Of a stretch of 64,000 nucleotides of DNA, positions 24,407-32,504 are shown one piece after another. The first letter of the stretch is position 1; the number at the start of each line of letters is the position of its first letter. The stretch is from Bradyrhizobium sp. AZCC 1610. GTDB taxonomy: Bacteria; Pseudomonadota; Alphaproteobacteria; Rhizobiales; Xanthobacteraceae. Below the pieces are notes generated by a model. It made no database searches and was not told the origin of the DNA. It saw nothing but the letters and a program-made list of their open reading frames with translations. Position numbers and translations under genes: made by a program. The stretch covers positions 2,823,001 through 2,887,000 of the forward strand of contig NZ_JAZHRR010000001.1 in the NCBI RefSeq assembly GCF_036924515.1, given 5' to 3'.

Positions 24407-25348
24407 ATGAGCGCAGTGTTGATCGTCGTTCCGGTGTTCGCCTTGATTGCGGCCGGCTATGCGGCAGTTGCGCTACGCTTCATTTCCCCGACGGCCCACA
24501 AGGGCATTTCCGAGTTCGCCTTCAGCATTGCCATTCCCGCGCTCCTGTTCCGGATCGTGGTCGTCGCGGAATTTCCCGCCGTCAACGCCTTCGCGGTGTG
24601 GGGCGCCTATTATGGGGCAACGGCGGCCACATGGATCGTCGCGCTTCTGGCGTCATCCGTCCTTCGGCAATCCCGGGCCGACGGCGCGGTCCTCGCGATC
24701 GGCTCGATCTACGGCAACGTCGTGATGCTCGGCATTCCCCTGACGTTGTCGGCTCTGGGAAGTCAGGCGGCCGGTTCGATGGCCTTGATCCTGTCGGTCA
24801 ACACGCCGCTGCTTTGGCTTTGCGGCACGCTGCAGATGGCATGGGCTGAGCGGAAGTCTTCCGAGACAGCGCCGCTCCTGGTCCTGCGGGCGGTGCGGGA
24901 GATCGCGCGCAATCCGATCATGCTCGCGCTCGGTTTCGGCTTCCTCTGGCGCTTGACCGGATTGGGGCTGCACCCCGTTGCGGACAAGACGCTGGAACTG
25001 CTGGCGCAGGCGGGTTCGCCGACGGCGCTGATCGCGCTTGGCATCAACCTCTTCGGATTCAAGATCAAGGGCCAGGCGGTCGCGATGGCCGTGATGTGCG
25101 CGCTCAAGCTGCTGGCGATGCCGGCCATTGCGGCGATCCTTGCGTTCTACGTCCTGGCGTTGCCGCCCATTTCCGCGGCTGTGGTCGTCCTGTTTGCCGC
25201 GATGCCGACCGGCGCCAATGCCTACATCTTCTCGGCCCAGTACGGTCGGCTGACCGAAGCCGTCTCGGGCGCCGTGGCGCTCGGCACGGTCCTGGCGGCA
25301 GTGACGTTGCCCGTCGTCGTAGCCTTCGTGGCGGTCGCGCTGCGATAG
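24407..25348 (+). CDS. AEC-family transporter (auxin efflux carrier type)
   Basis: A 313-residue membrane protein with ten predicted helices in two five-helix repeats. IPALLFRIVVVAEFP, GSIYGNVVMLGIPLTLSALG and the C-terminal half with SPTALIALGINLFG and MPTGANAYIFSAQYG are typical of the AEC/PIN-like family, which exports organic acids such as malate in characterised bacterial cases. The start ATG 24407 follows an AGAAGAG element. It converges with the catabolic operon ending at 25371. The substrate is unassigned. Confidence 0.88.
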   Translation: MSAVLIVVPVFALIAAGYAAVALRFISPTAHKGISEFAFSIAIPALLFRIVVVAEFPAVNAFAVWGAYYGATAATWIVALLASSVLRQSRADGAVLAIGSIYGNVVMLGIPLTLSALGSQAAGSMALILSVNTPLLWLCGTLQMAWAERKSSETAPLLVLRAVREIARNPIMLALGFGFLWRLTGLGLHPVADKTLELLAQAGSPTALIALGINLFGFKIKGQAVAMAVMCALKLLAMPAIAAILAFYVLALPPISAAVVVLFAAMPTGANAYIFSAQYGRLTEAVSGAVALGTVLAAVTLPVVVAFVAVALR

Positions 25349-25370
25349 GCGCTCGACAACCGGCGCAATC

Positions 25371-26246
25371 CTAGTCCTCGTAGCCGAACAGCCTTGCCGG
25401 GTTGGTCACCAGGATTTTCCTCAGCTCCGCCTCGTCGGGCGCGTAGCGATAAAGCAGTTCGAGCAGGTCGGCGTCGTTGGGCGGCTGCACCACTGAAACC
25501 GGGTGCGGCCAGTCGCTCGCCCAGACGCAGCGGTCGGGCGCGGCTTCGATATAGGCGCGCGCGATCGGAATGACGTCGTCCCACGGCGGGCCCTTTTTCG
25601 AGGTCTTTTCCCCGAGCGACAGCATCACCCAGAAATTGCCCTTCGATAGAAGCTCCAGCATCTTTCGCAAATTCGGATCTTCCTTGCCGCGGGCAGGGTC
25701 AGGGCGGGCCATGTGGTCGATCAGAACCGGCACGTCGAGGTTTTCGTATTTGGCGACGCTGGAGACGATGCCGTCCTTCTCCGGCTGGATCTTTGCGTAC
25801 CAGCCGAGTTCGCGAATTCTGGCGATGGCGCGCGCAAAATCCTTGTCCGAGAGCACCGCGCCCAGTTCCTGCCGGAAGCTGAAGCGGGCTCCGCGTACGC
25901 CGGCGTCGTGAAGTTTGGCGAGATAGGCATCATCGGCTTCGGCAAACACCAGCGCGTTGGCGCAACCGCGATAGTTCGGTCCCATCGCGGCGAGGCCGTC
26001 GAGCACCACGGAATGATCGGCGCCATAGGTGGTGGTCTGCACGATAATGCCGCGCTCGATGCCGAGCGCCTTGTGAACGCGCAGTGCTGCCTCCCAGGTC
26101 GCGGTCGGCATCTGGTAGGCGGCACCCGGCCGCACCGGATATTTTTCGACCGGGCCCAGCACATGAAACTGGCTGTCGATGCTTTTCGGCGGCGGCAGTT
26201 TTGAGGGACGGCGCGGGTTCGGATCGAATGGAAGATAGGTCGGCAT
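25371..26246 (-). CDS. Amidohydrolase-family hydrolase (PDC hydrolase-like)
   Basis: A 291-residue metal-dependent hydrolase of the amidohydrolase_2 family: metal-site DSQFHVLGP near the N-terminus (a Q-F-H variant of the usual DxHxH), RGARFSFRQE, VLIDHMARPDP, MLSLGEKTSKKGPPW and WASDWPHPVSV with the catalytic Asp. This pattern resembles 2-pyrone-4,6-dicarboxylate lactonases (LigI type). It is the last gene of a six-gene operon for breakdown of what is probably a ring-cleavage product. Confidence 0.88.
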   Translation of the reverse strand: MPTYLPFDPNPRRPSKLPPPKSIDSQFHVLGPVEKYPVRPGAAYQMPTATWEAALRVHKALGIERGIIVQTTTYGADHSVVLDGLAAMGPNYRGCANALVFAEADDAYLAKLHDAGVRGARFSFRQELGAVLSDKDFARAIARIRELGWYAKIQPEKDGIVSSVAKYENLDVPVLIDHMARPDPARGKEDPNLRKMLELLSKGNFWVMLSLGEKTSKKGPPWDDVIPIARAYIEAAPDRCVWASDWPHPVSVVQPPNDADLLELLYRYAPDEAELRKILVTNPARLFGYED

Positions 26247-26270
26247 GTCAGGTTCCTTGTTCGATCGTGG

Positions 26271-26654
26271 TCAGCCGATCACGGCGGTGAAATCGCATTG
26301 CACGAGCGCGCCGCTGTCCATGTCCATCTGCAGCGCATGGCGGGCGGGACGCGAATGGTCGTCCGGAAACATTTTCAGCCATTCGGCATTTACCGGTGCG
26401 CGCTGCGTGCGATCCTGCAGCCACACGGTCATTTTGATGATGTCGGCGGTTGTGCCGCCACCGGCTTCCACGATGGCCTTCATATGGCCGAACATGTTGG
26501 CGCACTGGTCTTCGATCTTTTCCGGCATCGCGCCGGTCGCGGGGTCGCGGCCAAGGATGACGCCGGACATCAGCAGATTGCCGATGCGGCAGGCGTTCGG
26601 AATCGGATTGGCGTGCTTGAACTCGCCGATATGAATGCTCTTGCGCCTTGTCAT
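26271..26654 (-). CDS. RidA-family protein
   Basis: A 127-residue RidA/YjgF-like protein. ATG 26654 follows GGAGAG. Family residues include RIGNLLMSGVILGRDPATG, QCANMFGHMKAIVEAGGGTT, IIKMTVWLQDR and a C-terminal MDSGALVQCDFTAVIG. RidA proteins hydrolyse enamines/imines; a subgroup acts as 2-aminomuconate deaminase in aromatic degradation. Its position inside a ring-fission operon suggests such a role here rather than general housekeeping RidA. This is inference from context. Confidence 0.88.
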   Translation of the reverse strand: MTRRKSIHIGEFKHANPIPNACRIGNLLMSGVILGRDPATGAMPEKIEDQCANMFGHMKAIVEAGGGTTADIIKMTVWLQDRTQRAPVNAEWLKMFPDDHSRPARHALQMDMDSGALVQCDFTAVIG

Positions 26655-26674
26655 CTCTGCTCTCCGTTTCTCGT

Positions 26675-27478
26675 TCAGACGAACTGGCAGGACACCGATC
26701 CGAACCGGCCGTAATCGGCATGAAACGTGTCGCCCCTGATGATTTCGACCGGGCGTGTAAACGATCCCGCCAGCACCACTTCGCCGGCATCGAGAAACTC
26801 GTCCTGGGCGGCCAGCCGATCGGCGAGCCAGGCCACGCCGTTGGCGGGATGATTGAGAACGCCGGCGGCGATGCCGGTCTCCTCGATCTGGCCGTTGCGA
26901 AACAACAGCGCGCCAATCCAGCGCAGGTCGAAATCGAGGGGGCGGATAGGCCGGCCGCCGACGATCAACGCCGCATTCGCGGCATTGTCGGAAATCGTGT
27001 CCATCACCTTGCGCGGCGCCTTGGTCTCGGGATCGACGCGATGCATCCGGGTCTCCAGGATTTCGAGCGCCGGCGTGACGTAATCGGTGGCGTTGAGCAC
27101 ATCGAACAGCGTGCAATCCGGTCCCTTCAAGGGTGTCTTCAGCACGAAGGCCAGTTCGACCTCGATACGGGGCGCGCGGAAACGTTCGAATGGAATCGCG
27201 GACGCGTCCGGGTAGAACATGTCCGCGAACAGCACGCCGTAATCCGGTTCGGAAATGCCGACGGCGTTCTGCATCGCTTTCGATGTCAGACCGATCTTGT
27301 GCCCCTTGACGACGCGGCCACGCGAGAGTTGCAGCTTCGTCCAAGCGCGCTGAATGGCGTAGGCGTCCTCGATCGTGAGATCAGGATATTCGCGTGTGAA
27401 TGCAGTAATCAGCGACTTGCTGCGTTCGGCGTCATCCAGGCGCTGCGCCAGCCGTTCGACGGTTTGTTGATCGAGCAT
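26675..27478 (-). CDS. 2-oxo-hepta-3-ene-1,7-dioate hydratase-like (HpaH/MhpD family)
   Basis: A 267-residue member of the hydratase/decarboxylase branch of the fumarylacetoacetase superfamily: [37 protein letters not shown], metal ligands in [24 protein letters not shown], and [15 protein letters not shown] [20 protein letters not shown]. Such enzymes hydrate 2-hydroxy-dienoates produced by meta-cleavage of aromatic rings. It starts 3 bases after the upstream FAH-family gene ends, so the two are tightly coupled. Confidence 0.9.
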   Translation of the reverse strand: MLDQQTVERLAQRLDDAERSKSLITAFTREYPDLTIEDAYAIQRAWTKLQLSRGRVVKGHKIGLTSKAMQNAVGISEPDYGVLFADMFYPDASAIPFERFRAPRIEVELAFVLKTPLKGPDCTLFDVLNATDYVTPALEILETRMHRVDPETKAPRKVMDTISDNAANAALIVGGRPIRPLDFDLRWIGALLFRNGQIEETGIAAGVLNHPANGVAWLADRLAAQDEFLDAGEVVLAGSFTRPVEIIRGDTFHADYGRFGSVSCQFV

Positions 27479-27481
27479 CGG

Positions 27482-28342
27482 TTACTGCTCCGCCGCCACG
27501 GTGTTGCGAAGGATGCCAATGCCTTTGGACTCGATCTCGACGACGTCGCCTGGTTTGAGCCAGCGCGGCGGCGTAAATCGCGCGCCGGCCCCTGTCGGGG
27601 TACCGGTCGCGATCATGTCGCCGGGTTTCAGGGTGGCAAAGGTGGAGAGGTAGGCGATCAGGAAATCGAACGGAAACATCAACCGCTCGGTGGAATCGCT
27701 CTGGCGCACCTCGCCATTGACGCGGGTGACGATGTCGTGCGGCCCGCGTGGATCGCACTCGTCCGAGGTGATGATCCACGGCCCGATGCTGCCCGAGCGG
27801 TCGAAATTCTTGCCCTGGGTGACGTTGAACTTGCCGTGGTGCAGCCAGTCGCGAACGCTGCCCTCGTTGCACAGCGTCATGCCGAAGATGTGCTCAAAGG
27901 CGCGCTCGCGGGGAATATGCCGTCCTTCCTTGCCGATCACGATCACAAGTTCGCCCTCGTAGTCGAGCTGTTCGGAAATCTTCGGCTTTTCGATCGGCTG
28001 ACCGGAGCCGACGACGGAAGACGGGTTGCGGACAAACAGGCTCGGATATTTCGGCAGGTCCGAATTGTCCTTGTACTCGGCGTTGCGATCCCTGTAGTTG
28101 ACGCCGATGCACCAGAGCTTTTCCGGATTGGGGATCGGCGGCAGCAGCACGAGGTCGTCGAGCACATGGCTCGGCTTGAGGCCGGCGACCATTTGGCGCG
28201 CAACTTCCAGGCCGTCCTTGGCGATCAGAGTCCGAAGGTCAGGACATTTCGGTCCGAGCCGTTGGGTGAGGTCGACCACACCGCCGTCGACTGCCGCGCC
28301 GTAGTGCGGCTCTCCTTCCACCAGATAGCTCACCAGTCGCAT
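27482..28342 (-). CDS. Fumarylacetoacetate hydrolase-family protein
   Basis: A 286-residue enzyme with an N-terminal lid domain and the FAH catalytic domain: LWCIGVNYRDRNAEYKDN, metal-binding YEGELVIVIGKEGRHIPRE (two Glu) and NFDRSGSIGPWIIT (Asp), GTPTGAGARFTPPRWLKPGD. Members split C-C bonds of diketo acids or isomerise/decarboxylate ring-fission products. With the adjacent HpaH-like hydratase it probably carries out successive steps on the same substrate. Confidence 0.92.
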   Translation of the reverse strand: MRLVSYLVEGEPHYGAAVDGGVVDLTQRLGPKCPDLRTLIAKDGLEVARQMVAGLKPSHVLDDLVLLPPIPNPEKLWCIGVNYRDRNAEYKDNSDLPKYPSLFVRNPSSVVGSGQPIEKPKISEQLDYEGELVIVIGKEGRHIPRERAFEHIFGMTLCNEGSVRDWLHHGKFNVTQGKNFDRSGSIGPWIITSDECDPRGPHDIVTRVNGEVRQSDSTERLMFPFDFLIAYLSTFATLKPGDMIATGTPTGAGARFTPPRWLKPGDVVEIESKGIGILRNTVAAEQ

Positions 28343-28415
28343 TGTCGTCCTCTTCGAGAATTCTGCTTCGATCTGCGTCCGGCGTCAGCAAGCTCGCGAC
28401 GGATTGCTGCCACCG

Positions 28416-29033
28416 CTAATCGGTCGATTTCGGGGTTTGGAAGACGCCGCGCAGCGTCACGATCTCGCCGAGCCGGGCGTAGCGGGGCCCACCGATGCGG
28501 GCGATCGGGTCGAGCGCTTCGGTCTCGACCTTGCCGTTGTTCACGAGACCGTCGCGGATGTGGAACATCACGACCTCGCCGACGATGAGCCGGCTGCGCG
28601 CCTCGCCGAATTCGAGACATTGCCGAAACACGCATTCCATCGCGACCGGCGCGGCGGCGAGCCGGGGCACCTTGATGCGCTCGCTGGGACGCGTTTCCAG
28701 GTTGAGCTCTCCGACCTCGCTGACTTCGGGCGGATGCTCGACCGAGCTGTCATGCACCGCACCCATCAGCGGTGTGTCGGCGATATGGATGACGTACTCC
28801 TCGGTGTCGAGGATGTTGTGCGCCGTATCCTTGTAGTCGGGGCCCTTGCGGCCGACGCTGATGGCCAGCATCGGCGGCTTCTGCGAGACGAAGGTGAAGG
28901 CACTGAACGGGGCGAGGTTGAGCACGCCCTTGCGCGACAGGCTCGTCACCCAGGCGATCGGACGCGGCACCACGATGCCGGTCATCAGCCGGTAAATCCG
29001 CTCCGCGCCGAGATCGCCGGGATCGATCTGCAT
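28416..29033 (-). CDS. Flavin reductase-like domain protein
   Basis: A 205-residue FMN-binding split-barrel protein of the flavin-reductase-like family: RLMTGIVVPRPIAWVTSLSR (flavin-contact loop), GVLNLAPFSAFTFVSQKPPM, LAISVGRKGPDYKDTAHNI, EYVIHIADTPL. Relatives reduce flavin for two-component monooxygenases or act as oxidoreductases. No oxygenase partner is in the operon, so either it acts alone or its partner is elsewhere. It starts 3 bases after the stop of the binding-protein gene. Confidence 0.85.
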   Translation of the reverse strand: MQIDPGDLGAERIYRLMTGIVVPRPIAWVTSLSRKGVLNLAPFSAFTFVSQKPPMLAISVGRKGPDYKDTAHNILDTEEYVIHIADTPLMGAVHDSSVEHPPEVSEVGELNLETRPSERIKVPRLAAAPVAMECVFRQCLEFGEARSRLIVGEVVMFHIRDGLVNNGKVETEALDPIARIGGPRYARLGEIVTLRGVFQTPKSTD

Positions 29034-29036
29034 GGA

Positions 29037-30014
29037 TCAGTCCGCCTTGATGTTTGCCTTGCGGACCACGGGAATCCACTTGGCGTCCTCGCGCTCGAGG
29101 TAGCTCGTGAACTCCGCCGGCGTCATCGTCACGGCCTCGGCGCCGAGCGCGTTGAACTTCTCGACGATGGCGGGATCTTTCAGGATCTCCGCGAGGGTAT
29201 CGTGCAGCTTGGTCACGATCTCGGCCGGCGTGCGGGCGGGCGCGAACAGGCCGGTGAAGGTCTGGCCGTCGAATTCCTTGTAGCCGAGTTCGATGAAGGT
29301 CGGGACATCCGGAAGCCAGGAGGCGCGGTGGCTGCCGGTGACGGCGAGCGCGCGCAGCATGCCGCTCTTGATGGAGGGCAGCCCGACGGAGATCTGGTCC
29401 AGGGCAAATTGAACCTGTCCGCCGATCAGGTCGTTGAGAGCAGGGGCGTTGCCGCGGTAGTGCACCGTCAGCCATTGCACGCCGAGCGTCGACTGCATCA
29501 ACTCGCTGAGCAGATGGTTGGTGGTGCCCTGGCCGGGGGAAGCCATCGTCAGCTTGCCGGGATCGCGGCGGGCAAGCTCGATGAATTCCTTCAGATCCTT
29601 GGCCGGCACCGAGGGATGCACTTCGAGCACCAGCGGTGTCATCGTGATCGAGGTGATCGGGACGAAATCCCGTTTCCAGTTATAGGCGTCGCGTTTGGCG
29701 ATTTCGGGCGCGAACAGCACCGGGCCGTTGGCGCCGACGAAAAAAGCGTAGCCGTCGGGCGCCATTTTCGCGAACGCCTCACCGGCGATCAGGCCGCCGG
29801 CACCGGCCTTGTTTTCGACGATGAACGGCTGGCCCAGCTTTGCCTGCAGCCTGTCGGCGATGACGCGCGCCGCGCTGTCGACATTGCCGCCTGCCGGATA
29901 GGGGACGATCAGCCGTACCTGCCGCGCCGGCCATTGCTGGGCGTCGGCCGGCGTGCTCAACGTGACAGCTGACAGTACCGATACAGCGACGCCTGCGATC
30001 GCGAAAAATTTCAT
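29037..30014 (-). CDS. Bug/TctC-family periplasmic solute-binding protein
   Basis: A 325-residue protein with a signal peptide (cleavage near ADAQQ) and the Bug-family fold: RQVRLIVPYPAGGNVDSAAR, VENKAGAGGLIAGEAFAK, LTVHYRGNAPALNDLIGGQVQFALDQ and GLFAPARTPAEIVTKL. Bug proteins bind carboxylated or aromatic solutes; many have no dedicated TctAB permease, as here. It is the first gene of the catabolic operon, and it suggests the substrate is taken up as an organic anion. It is divergent from the IclR gene. Confidence 0.92.
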   Translation of the reverse strand: MKFFAIAGVAVSVLSAVTLSTPADAQQWPARQVRLIVPYPAGGNVDSAARVIADRLQAKLGQPFIVENKAGAGGLIAGEAFAKMAPDGYAFFVGANGPVLFAPEIAKRDAYNWKRDFVPITSITMTPLVLEVHPSVPAKDLKEFIELARRDPGKLTMASPGQGTTNHLLSELMQSTLGVQWLTVHYRGNAPALNDLIGGQVQFALDQISVGLPSIKSGMLRALAVTGSHRASWLPDVPTFIELGYKEFDGQTFTGLFAPARTPAEIVTKLHDTLAEILKDPAIVEKFNALGAEAVTMTPAEFTSYLEREDAKWIPVVRKANIKAD

Positions 30015-30155
30015 CGCCTTCTCCCGAAAAGCGGCATATCCGCCGCTACATTTTTTGTTTTGCGCGAGCCCCGTCCCAGCGGCATGCGCTTATATTGTTC
30101 CGCGCCCCGATCTTGCGCTCGGCCCTTCCACTGTCGACCAAATTGTGGTGTTTTT

Positions 30156-30170
30156 GTCCACATTGTGGAC
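30156..30170. promoter_or_regulatory. Candidate IclR operator
   Basis: GTCCACA-T-TGTGGAC is a perfect 7-1-7 inverted repeat located 15 bases before the IclR start at 30185 and within the divergent region to the catabolic operon. IclR-family proteins bind palindromes of about this length. Confidence 0.55.
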
Positions 30171-30184
30171 AGCGGACAACGCGT

Positions 30185-30976
30185 ATGACAAATGGTCGGT
30201 TAAAGGCGCGTGGGCGCGGGCCGCGGCAGGGCGGGCAGGCGATCCGCCGCGCGGTGGCCGTGCTGCGCACGCTCGCGATTGGTGGAGAAAGAGGCGTACC
30301 TCTCGCGGAAGTCGTGCAGGCGACGTCGCTCGCTCGTCCGACGGTACATCGCATCGTTCATGTGCTGATCGAGGAAGGAATTGTCGAGCGCAGTGAGCGG
30401 ACGGGACATTACGTCGTCGGCCGCCAGGTGCCGGAGCTGGCGCTGGCACGTCCCTCGCGTTCGCCACTCTTGATTGCAGCCGAGCCGCATCTCGCGGCGG
30501 TGTCGGCGCAACTCGGCGATACCCTGTTTCTAACCTTGCGCACCGGGCTCGACACCTTGTGCGTGGCGCGCCGCATCGGCAGTTATCCGATCCAGGTGTT
30601 GTCGATCGAGGTCGGCGTGCGGCGTCCGCTGGGCGTCAGCAGCGCTGGGGTCGCAATCCTGGCCGCCATGCCCGCCCCTGAGGCGCGCAAGATCATGCTC
30701 GCCAACGCAACACGATTTGGCGCCTATCGGACCGATACGGCCACGGTGCTTAGCCAGATCCAGCTCGCGCGCGGCCGGGGCTACAATCTGCGTGATGTCG
30801 GGCTAGTGCAGGGGACGAAGTCGCTTTCGGCCTGGATCCGAACGCCGGACGGCCAACCGGCCGCCGCGATTACGCTCTCCGCCATCCGAAACAGGCTGAG
30901 CCCGCGTCGCGCGATCGAGGTGGCCGACGTTCTTGTCGCGGCTGCGCGTGCGATCGAGGCGGCGACGCCGCGCTAA
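30185..30976 (+). CDS. IclR-family transcriptional regulator
   Basis: About 263 residues: N-terminal winged HTH (QAIRRAVAVLRTLAIGGERG, VPLAEVVQATSLARPTVHRI and VHVLIEEGIVERSERTGHYV) and the C-terminal IclR effector domain (LLIAAEPHLAAVSAQLGDTL, VGVRRPLGVSSAGVAILAAM, RGRGYNLRDVG). ATG 30185 is preferred over 30095 because the upstream stretch contains the palindrome 30156-30170 and is Cys/Pro-rich. It probably controls the divergent catabolic operon in response to its substrate. It converges with the kinase gene ending at 30973; the ends overlap by 4 bases. Confidence 0.9.
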   Translation: MTNGRLKARGRGPRQGGQAIRRAVAVLRTLAIGGERGVPLAEVVQATSLARPTVHRIVHVLIEEGIVERSERTGHYVVGRQVPELALARPSRSPLLIAAEPHLAAVSAQLGDTLFLTLRTGLDTLCVARRIGSYPIQVLSIEVGVRRPLGVSSAGVAILAAMPAPEARKIMLANATRFGAYRTDTATVLSQIQLARGRGYNLRDVGLVQGTKSLSAWIRTPDGQPAAAITLSAIRNRLSPRRAIEVADVLVAAARAIEAATPR

Positions 30977-32067
30977 CCCGCCGCGGCGGCGTTGGTCGAT
31001 TTCGGCGCCGCTGCCGGGATGCGGCGGAAGCGCAGCACGATCCTGGTGCCGTGATGGTTCGGATCGCGCTCGGCACTGGCGTCCAGCTTGGCGGCCATTG
31101 CGCTGACGATGCGTTGTCCCATGCCGGTGGAACGCGGATCGGCCTTGGCGTTGAGACCGACGCCGTCGTCCGCAATCGCGACCACGAGGTCCTCGCCCTC
31201 AGGCTTGAGCTCGACGTGAATCGGACCGGCGCCGTCGGGATAGGCATATTTGACGGCGTTCATCACCAGCTCGTTGACGATGATGCCGATCGCCACCGCG
31301 CGGTCCGGGTCGATCTCGATCGGTTCGGCCTTGAGCGTCAGCCGCGACATCTTGTTGCCCTCGGCCGAACGCCGGAGGTCTTCCAGCAGGGCTTCGAGAT
31401 ACTGGTTCAGCAACACGCTCTTGAGATCGTGCGACGTGTAGAGGCGGCGATGCACTTGCGCGACTGCGGCGACGCGGCCCATCGCATTGGTCAGCGCCGC
31501 CTTGACGTCGTCCTGAACAGCCGAATTGGCCTGCAGATGCAGCAGCGAGGCGATGATCTGCAAGGAGTTGCCGACGCGGTGGTTGACTTCGCGCAGCAGC
31601 ACTTCGCGCTCGGCGGCGAGCGCCGCATAGCGGTCGCGCGAGGCGTGGACCTCGGCTTCAGCCTCGTCGCGGGCGCGCTGAAGCTCGGCCTGCCGCAGGG
31701 CGCCGTTGACGGCGACCTGGAGCAGCGGAATGAAATCGCCCCTGACGTCCTTGACCAGATAGTCGGCGGCGCCGGCCTTCAGCGCCGTGACGGCGATCGC
31801 CGAATCCTGGGCGGCCGTGACGAACACCACGGGCGGGGCGTCCGCTATCGCCATGATCTGTTCCAGCGTTTCGAGACCATCCAGACCCGGCATGTACTGG
31901 TCGAGCGCAATCACATCGATGCCGCCTTGCGCCAGCCGCGCCAGCCCTAGCTCGCCGCTCGCTGCGTGGACGACCTTGAAGCCCGCCCGCGTCAGGCCGC
32001 GGTCGACCAGCCGGGCGAGGCCGGCGTCGTCATCGATATACAGCAGTGTCGGCATCGCTGGTTTCAT
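30973..32067 (-). CDS. Response-regulator/histidine kinase (REC-HisKA_2)
   Basis: A 364-residue soluble protein. Residues ~1-125 are a receiver (LLYIDDDAGLARLVDRGL, VIALDQYMPGLDG, VFVTAAQDS, DYLVKDVRG), followed by a short coiled coil and a kinase of the HisKA_2/HWE type (LLREVNHRVGNSLQIIASLL with the phosphoacceptor His; ELVMNAVKYAYPDGAG; IADDGVGL). HWE/HisKA_2 kinases often feed the PhyR general-stress response in this class. ATG 32067 overlaps the stop of the upstream regulator by ATGA. The receiver replaces a sensor, so it is likely controlled by the first kinase of the operon. Confidence 0.92.
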   Translation of the reverse strand: MKPAMPTLLYIDDDAGLARLVDRGLTRAGFKVVHAASGELGLARLAQGGIDVIALDQYMPGLDGLETLEQIMAIADAPPVVFVTAAQDSAIAVTALKAGAADYLVKDVRGDFIPLLQVAVNGALRQAELQRARDEAEAEVHASRDRYAALAAEREVLLREVNHRVGNSLQIIASLLHLQANSAVQDDVKAALTNAMGRVAAVAQVHRRLYTSHDLKSVLLNQYLEALLEDLRRSAEGNKMSRLTLKAEPIEIDPDRAVAIGIIVNELVMNAVKYAYPDGAGPIHVELKPEGEDLVVAIADDGVGLNAKADPRSTGMGQRIVSAMAAKLDASAERDPNHHGTRIVLRFRRIPAAAPKSTNAAAAG

Positions 32068-32504
32068 GTGGCGGCCGGAGGAACCTGAATGACGGAGAAG
32101 AACAGACCGAGCTGGCGAATGGCGTTGGCGAAGCTTTCGTAGTTCACGGGCTTGGTAATGTAGACGTTGCAACCGAGGTCGTAGCAGCGCTTGATCTCGT
32201 GAGAATCGTCGGTCGTGGTCAGCACCACCACCGGCGTGGTCTTCAGATATTTGTTTTCCTTGACCCGCTTCAGAATGTCGATGCCGGTCGTGTCGGGCAA
32301 ATTGAGATCGAGCAGGATCAGGAGCGCGCTGCCCTTGTGATCCAGACCCGTCCCGTCCTCGCCAAACAGGTAGTTCAGGGCAGCTGTACCACTGGTGAAC
32401 GGCATTATCTCGTTGTTGACACCGGATCGGCGAATATTCCGTTCGATCAGGCGGGCATGGCCCTCATCGTCCTCGATCATGATGATGGTGACTGGATTAC
32501 TCAT
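32064..32504 (-). CDS. Single-domain response regulator (Rcp1-like)
   Basis: A 146-residue receiver-only protein: TIIMIEDDEGHARLIERNIR, LLILLDLNLPDTTGIDILKR with the phosphoacceptor Asp, VVVLTTTDDSHEIKRCYDLG and CNVYITKPVNYESFANAI. This Rcp1-like form is typical of phosphorelay partners of phytochrome-like or CHASE kinases. ATG 32504 overlaps the stop of the upstream kinase (ATGA), and its own stop overlaps the next start, so all three genes are translationally coupled. Confidence 0.92.
   Translation of the reverse strand: MSNPVTIIMIEDDEGHARLIERNIRRSGVNNEIMPFTSGTAALNYLFGEDGTGLDHKGSALLILLDLNLPDTTGIDILKRVKENKYLKTTPVVVLTTTDDSHEIKRCYDLGCNVYITKPVNYESFANAIRQLGLFFSVIQVPPAAT

Noticed and set aside
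26648..28588. 646-codon open frame opposite the catabolic operon
   Set aside because: Antisense to HpaH-like and FAH genes; Arg/Gln/Asp-rich shadow without ribosome binding site.
28404..29972. 522-codon open frame opposite the flavin-reductase and Bug genes
   Set aside because: Shadow frame; the minus strand has complete families with signal peptide.
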